A stretch of DNA of 64,000 nucleotides from JBGSYJ01 sp041748075 (GTDB lineage: Bacteria; Acidobacteriota; Thermoanaerobaculia; Gp7-AA8). Location of the stretch: contig JBGTDX010000036.1 in the NCBI GenBank assembly GCA_041748075.1, positions 124,001 to 188,000 of the forward strand, in the 5' to 3' direction. The translations under genes and the position numbers were made by a program. This document shows positions 63,484-64,000 of this stretch, piece after piece; positions within the stretch are counted from its first letter, which is position 1, and each line of letters begins with the position of its first letter. The notes beneath the pieces are model-generated. The model searched no databases. It was not told the origin of the DNA and saw only the letters and a program-made list of their open reading frames with translations.

Positions 63484-63701
63484 CTAAAACCTCTCTGAAG
63501 ACTACACACAATGCAAGGGATCGTTCGCAGCCCTGCTAAAGGGATTTTATGTCTGAAATGACGGAAGACCCAAGCCCAGCCGGACCACTGCTAGCTTCAG
63601 GACATAAATGGCTATTCCCAACGGGCGCCGTAACATTGCTCACGAAATTCACCGCTGGCGCTCCAATGCGGCGAGTACTGGCTCGGTCACGCTAAAAGCT
63701 G

Positions 63702-64000
63702 TCAGCGCTTGAAATACCAAAGCCAGAAATACTGTCCGCCAGCCCCACTCCGATATCGCGCTTCAAAGCCGCACTGGCTCGCCATCTCCACTGCCTCGGC
63801 ATCTGAAAAGGGCACGCCCACCCACGTATCGTCCGGTAAGGTCTGCAGGCTCGTATCACCCTGTACCTGAAACTTGAGCAACGCTCCGGCCCGCAACAGG
63901 CGACTGACCTCCTGCACGTACGAGAAAATCACCTCCTTGCTCGGAATATGTTGAAAGACGATGAAGGAAAACGCAAAATCGTAAGGACCCGGCGGAACGA
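63702..64000 (-). CDS. Class I SAM-dependent methyltransferase (5' end beyond window)
   Basis: The C-terminal 98 codons are visible. YDFAFSFIVFQHIPSKEVIFSYVQEVSRLLRAGALLKFQV is the strand 4 to helix E region of a class I methyltransferase, and FSDAEAVEMASQCGFEARYRSGAGGQYFWLWYFKR is the final beta hairpin. The SAM-binding half lies outside the window. The substrate is unknown; related proteins often modify lipids, quinones or sugars. Confidence 0.82.
   Translation of the reverse strand, partial: VPPGPYDFAFSFIVFQHIPSKEVIFSYVQEVSRLLRAGALLKFQVQGDTSLQTLPDDTWVGVPFSDAEAVEMASQCGFEARYRSGAGGQYFWLWYFKR

Overview
The window is GC-rich, gene-dense chromosomal DNA from a free-living diderm bacterium. The mix of genes (PD40/M28 peptidase, NHL-repeat secreted protein, OmpA-like protein, HAAT transporter, AddAB, ECF sigma/anti-sigma pairs, class D sortase) and the style of the intergenic repeats suggest Acidobacteriota, perhaps a Thermoanaerobaculia-like lineage. 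No rRNA or other phylogenetic marker was used, so the placement is an inference. I see no prophage, intact insertion sequence, CRISPR array or replication origin.

Layout. 1-9.9 kb: end of a polysaccharide deacetylase, a YfgM-like TPR protein, a bacterioferritin-like protein, 3-hydroxyacyl-CoA dehydrogenase, a methyltransferase, a GlsB/YeaQ-type membrane protein, 6-phosphofructokinase, enoyl-CoA hydratase, an aldo/keto reductase and an aldehyde dehydrogenase. 10-15.2 kb: a complete branched-chain amino acid (HAAT) ABC transporter operon. 15.5-18.2 kb: an OmpA-like protein and a three-gene operon of BFD-like ferredoxin, ArsC/Spx-family protein and small membrane protein. 18.6-24.8 kb: addAB on the minus strand. 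24.9-31.5 kb: VanZ-like protein, response regulator, ftsY, a [2Fe-2S] ferredoxin, phosphohexomutase and a REC-EAL protein. A tRNA-Ala(CGC) lies at 31.6 kb. 31.7-44 kb: a frameshifted YCII protein, a DUF3187 protein, an AbgT transporter, a BON-LysM protein, a four-gene ECF sigma operon and a large M28 peptidase. 44-55.7 kb: DinB-like proteins, DUF1697, a scramblase-like protein, a hybrid histidine kinase, a MetE-like methyltransferase, an alcohol dehydrogenase, a class D sortase with its probable LPATA substrate, and an atypical radical SAM protein. 55.7-64 kb: a second sigma/anti-sigma operon, a GT-C-like glycosyltransferase, a 271-bp MITE-like element, a giant NHL/Fn3 secreted protein and a partial methyltransferase.

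The most notable find is the ArsC/Spx-family gene at 17599-17946. Its frame is interrupted only by a TGA, and that TGA sits exactly at the first position of the redox CxxC motif (Sec-Thr-Ser-Cys). A stem-loop that fits the bacterial SECIS consensus begins 22 nt downstream. The gene overlaps both neighbours by TTGA. This is a strong selenoprotein candidate, translationally coupled to a BFD-type ferredoxin.

The second theme is repeats. At least twelve intergenic sites carry tandem heptanucleotide arrays (AACTCAG, AATTCAG/AATTGAG, GAATGCA, AGTAGAC types), often as inverted pairs. They sit at operon ends, inside the liv operon, in a divergent promoter region, and in one case run into the 3' end of a ferredoxin gene. 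A separate dispersed palindromic family (GTCATCCTGAGCG...) and the MITE make three distinct repeat classes in 64 kb.
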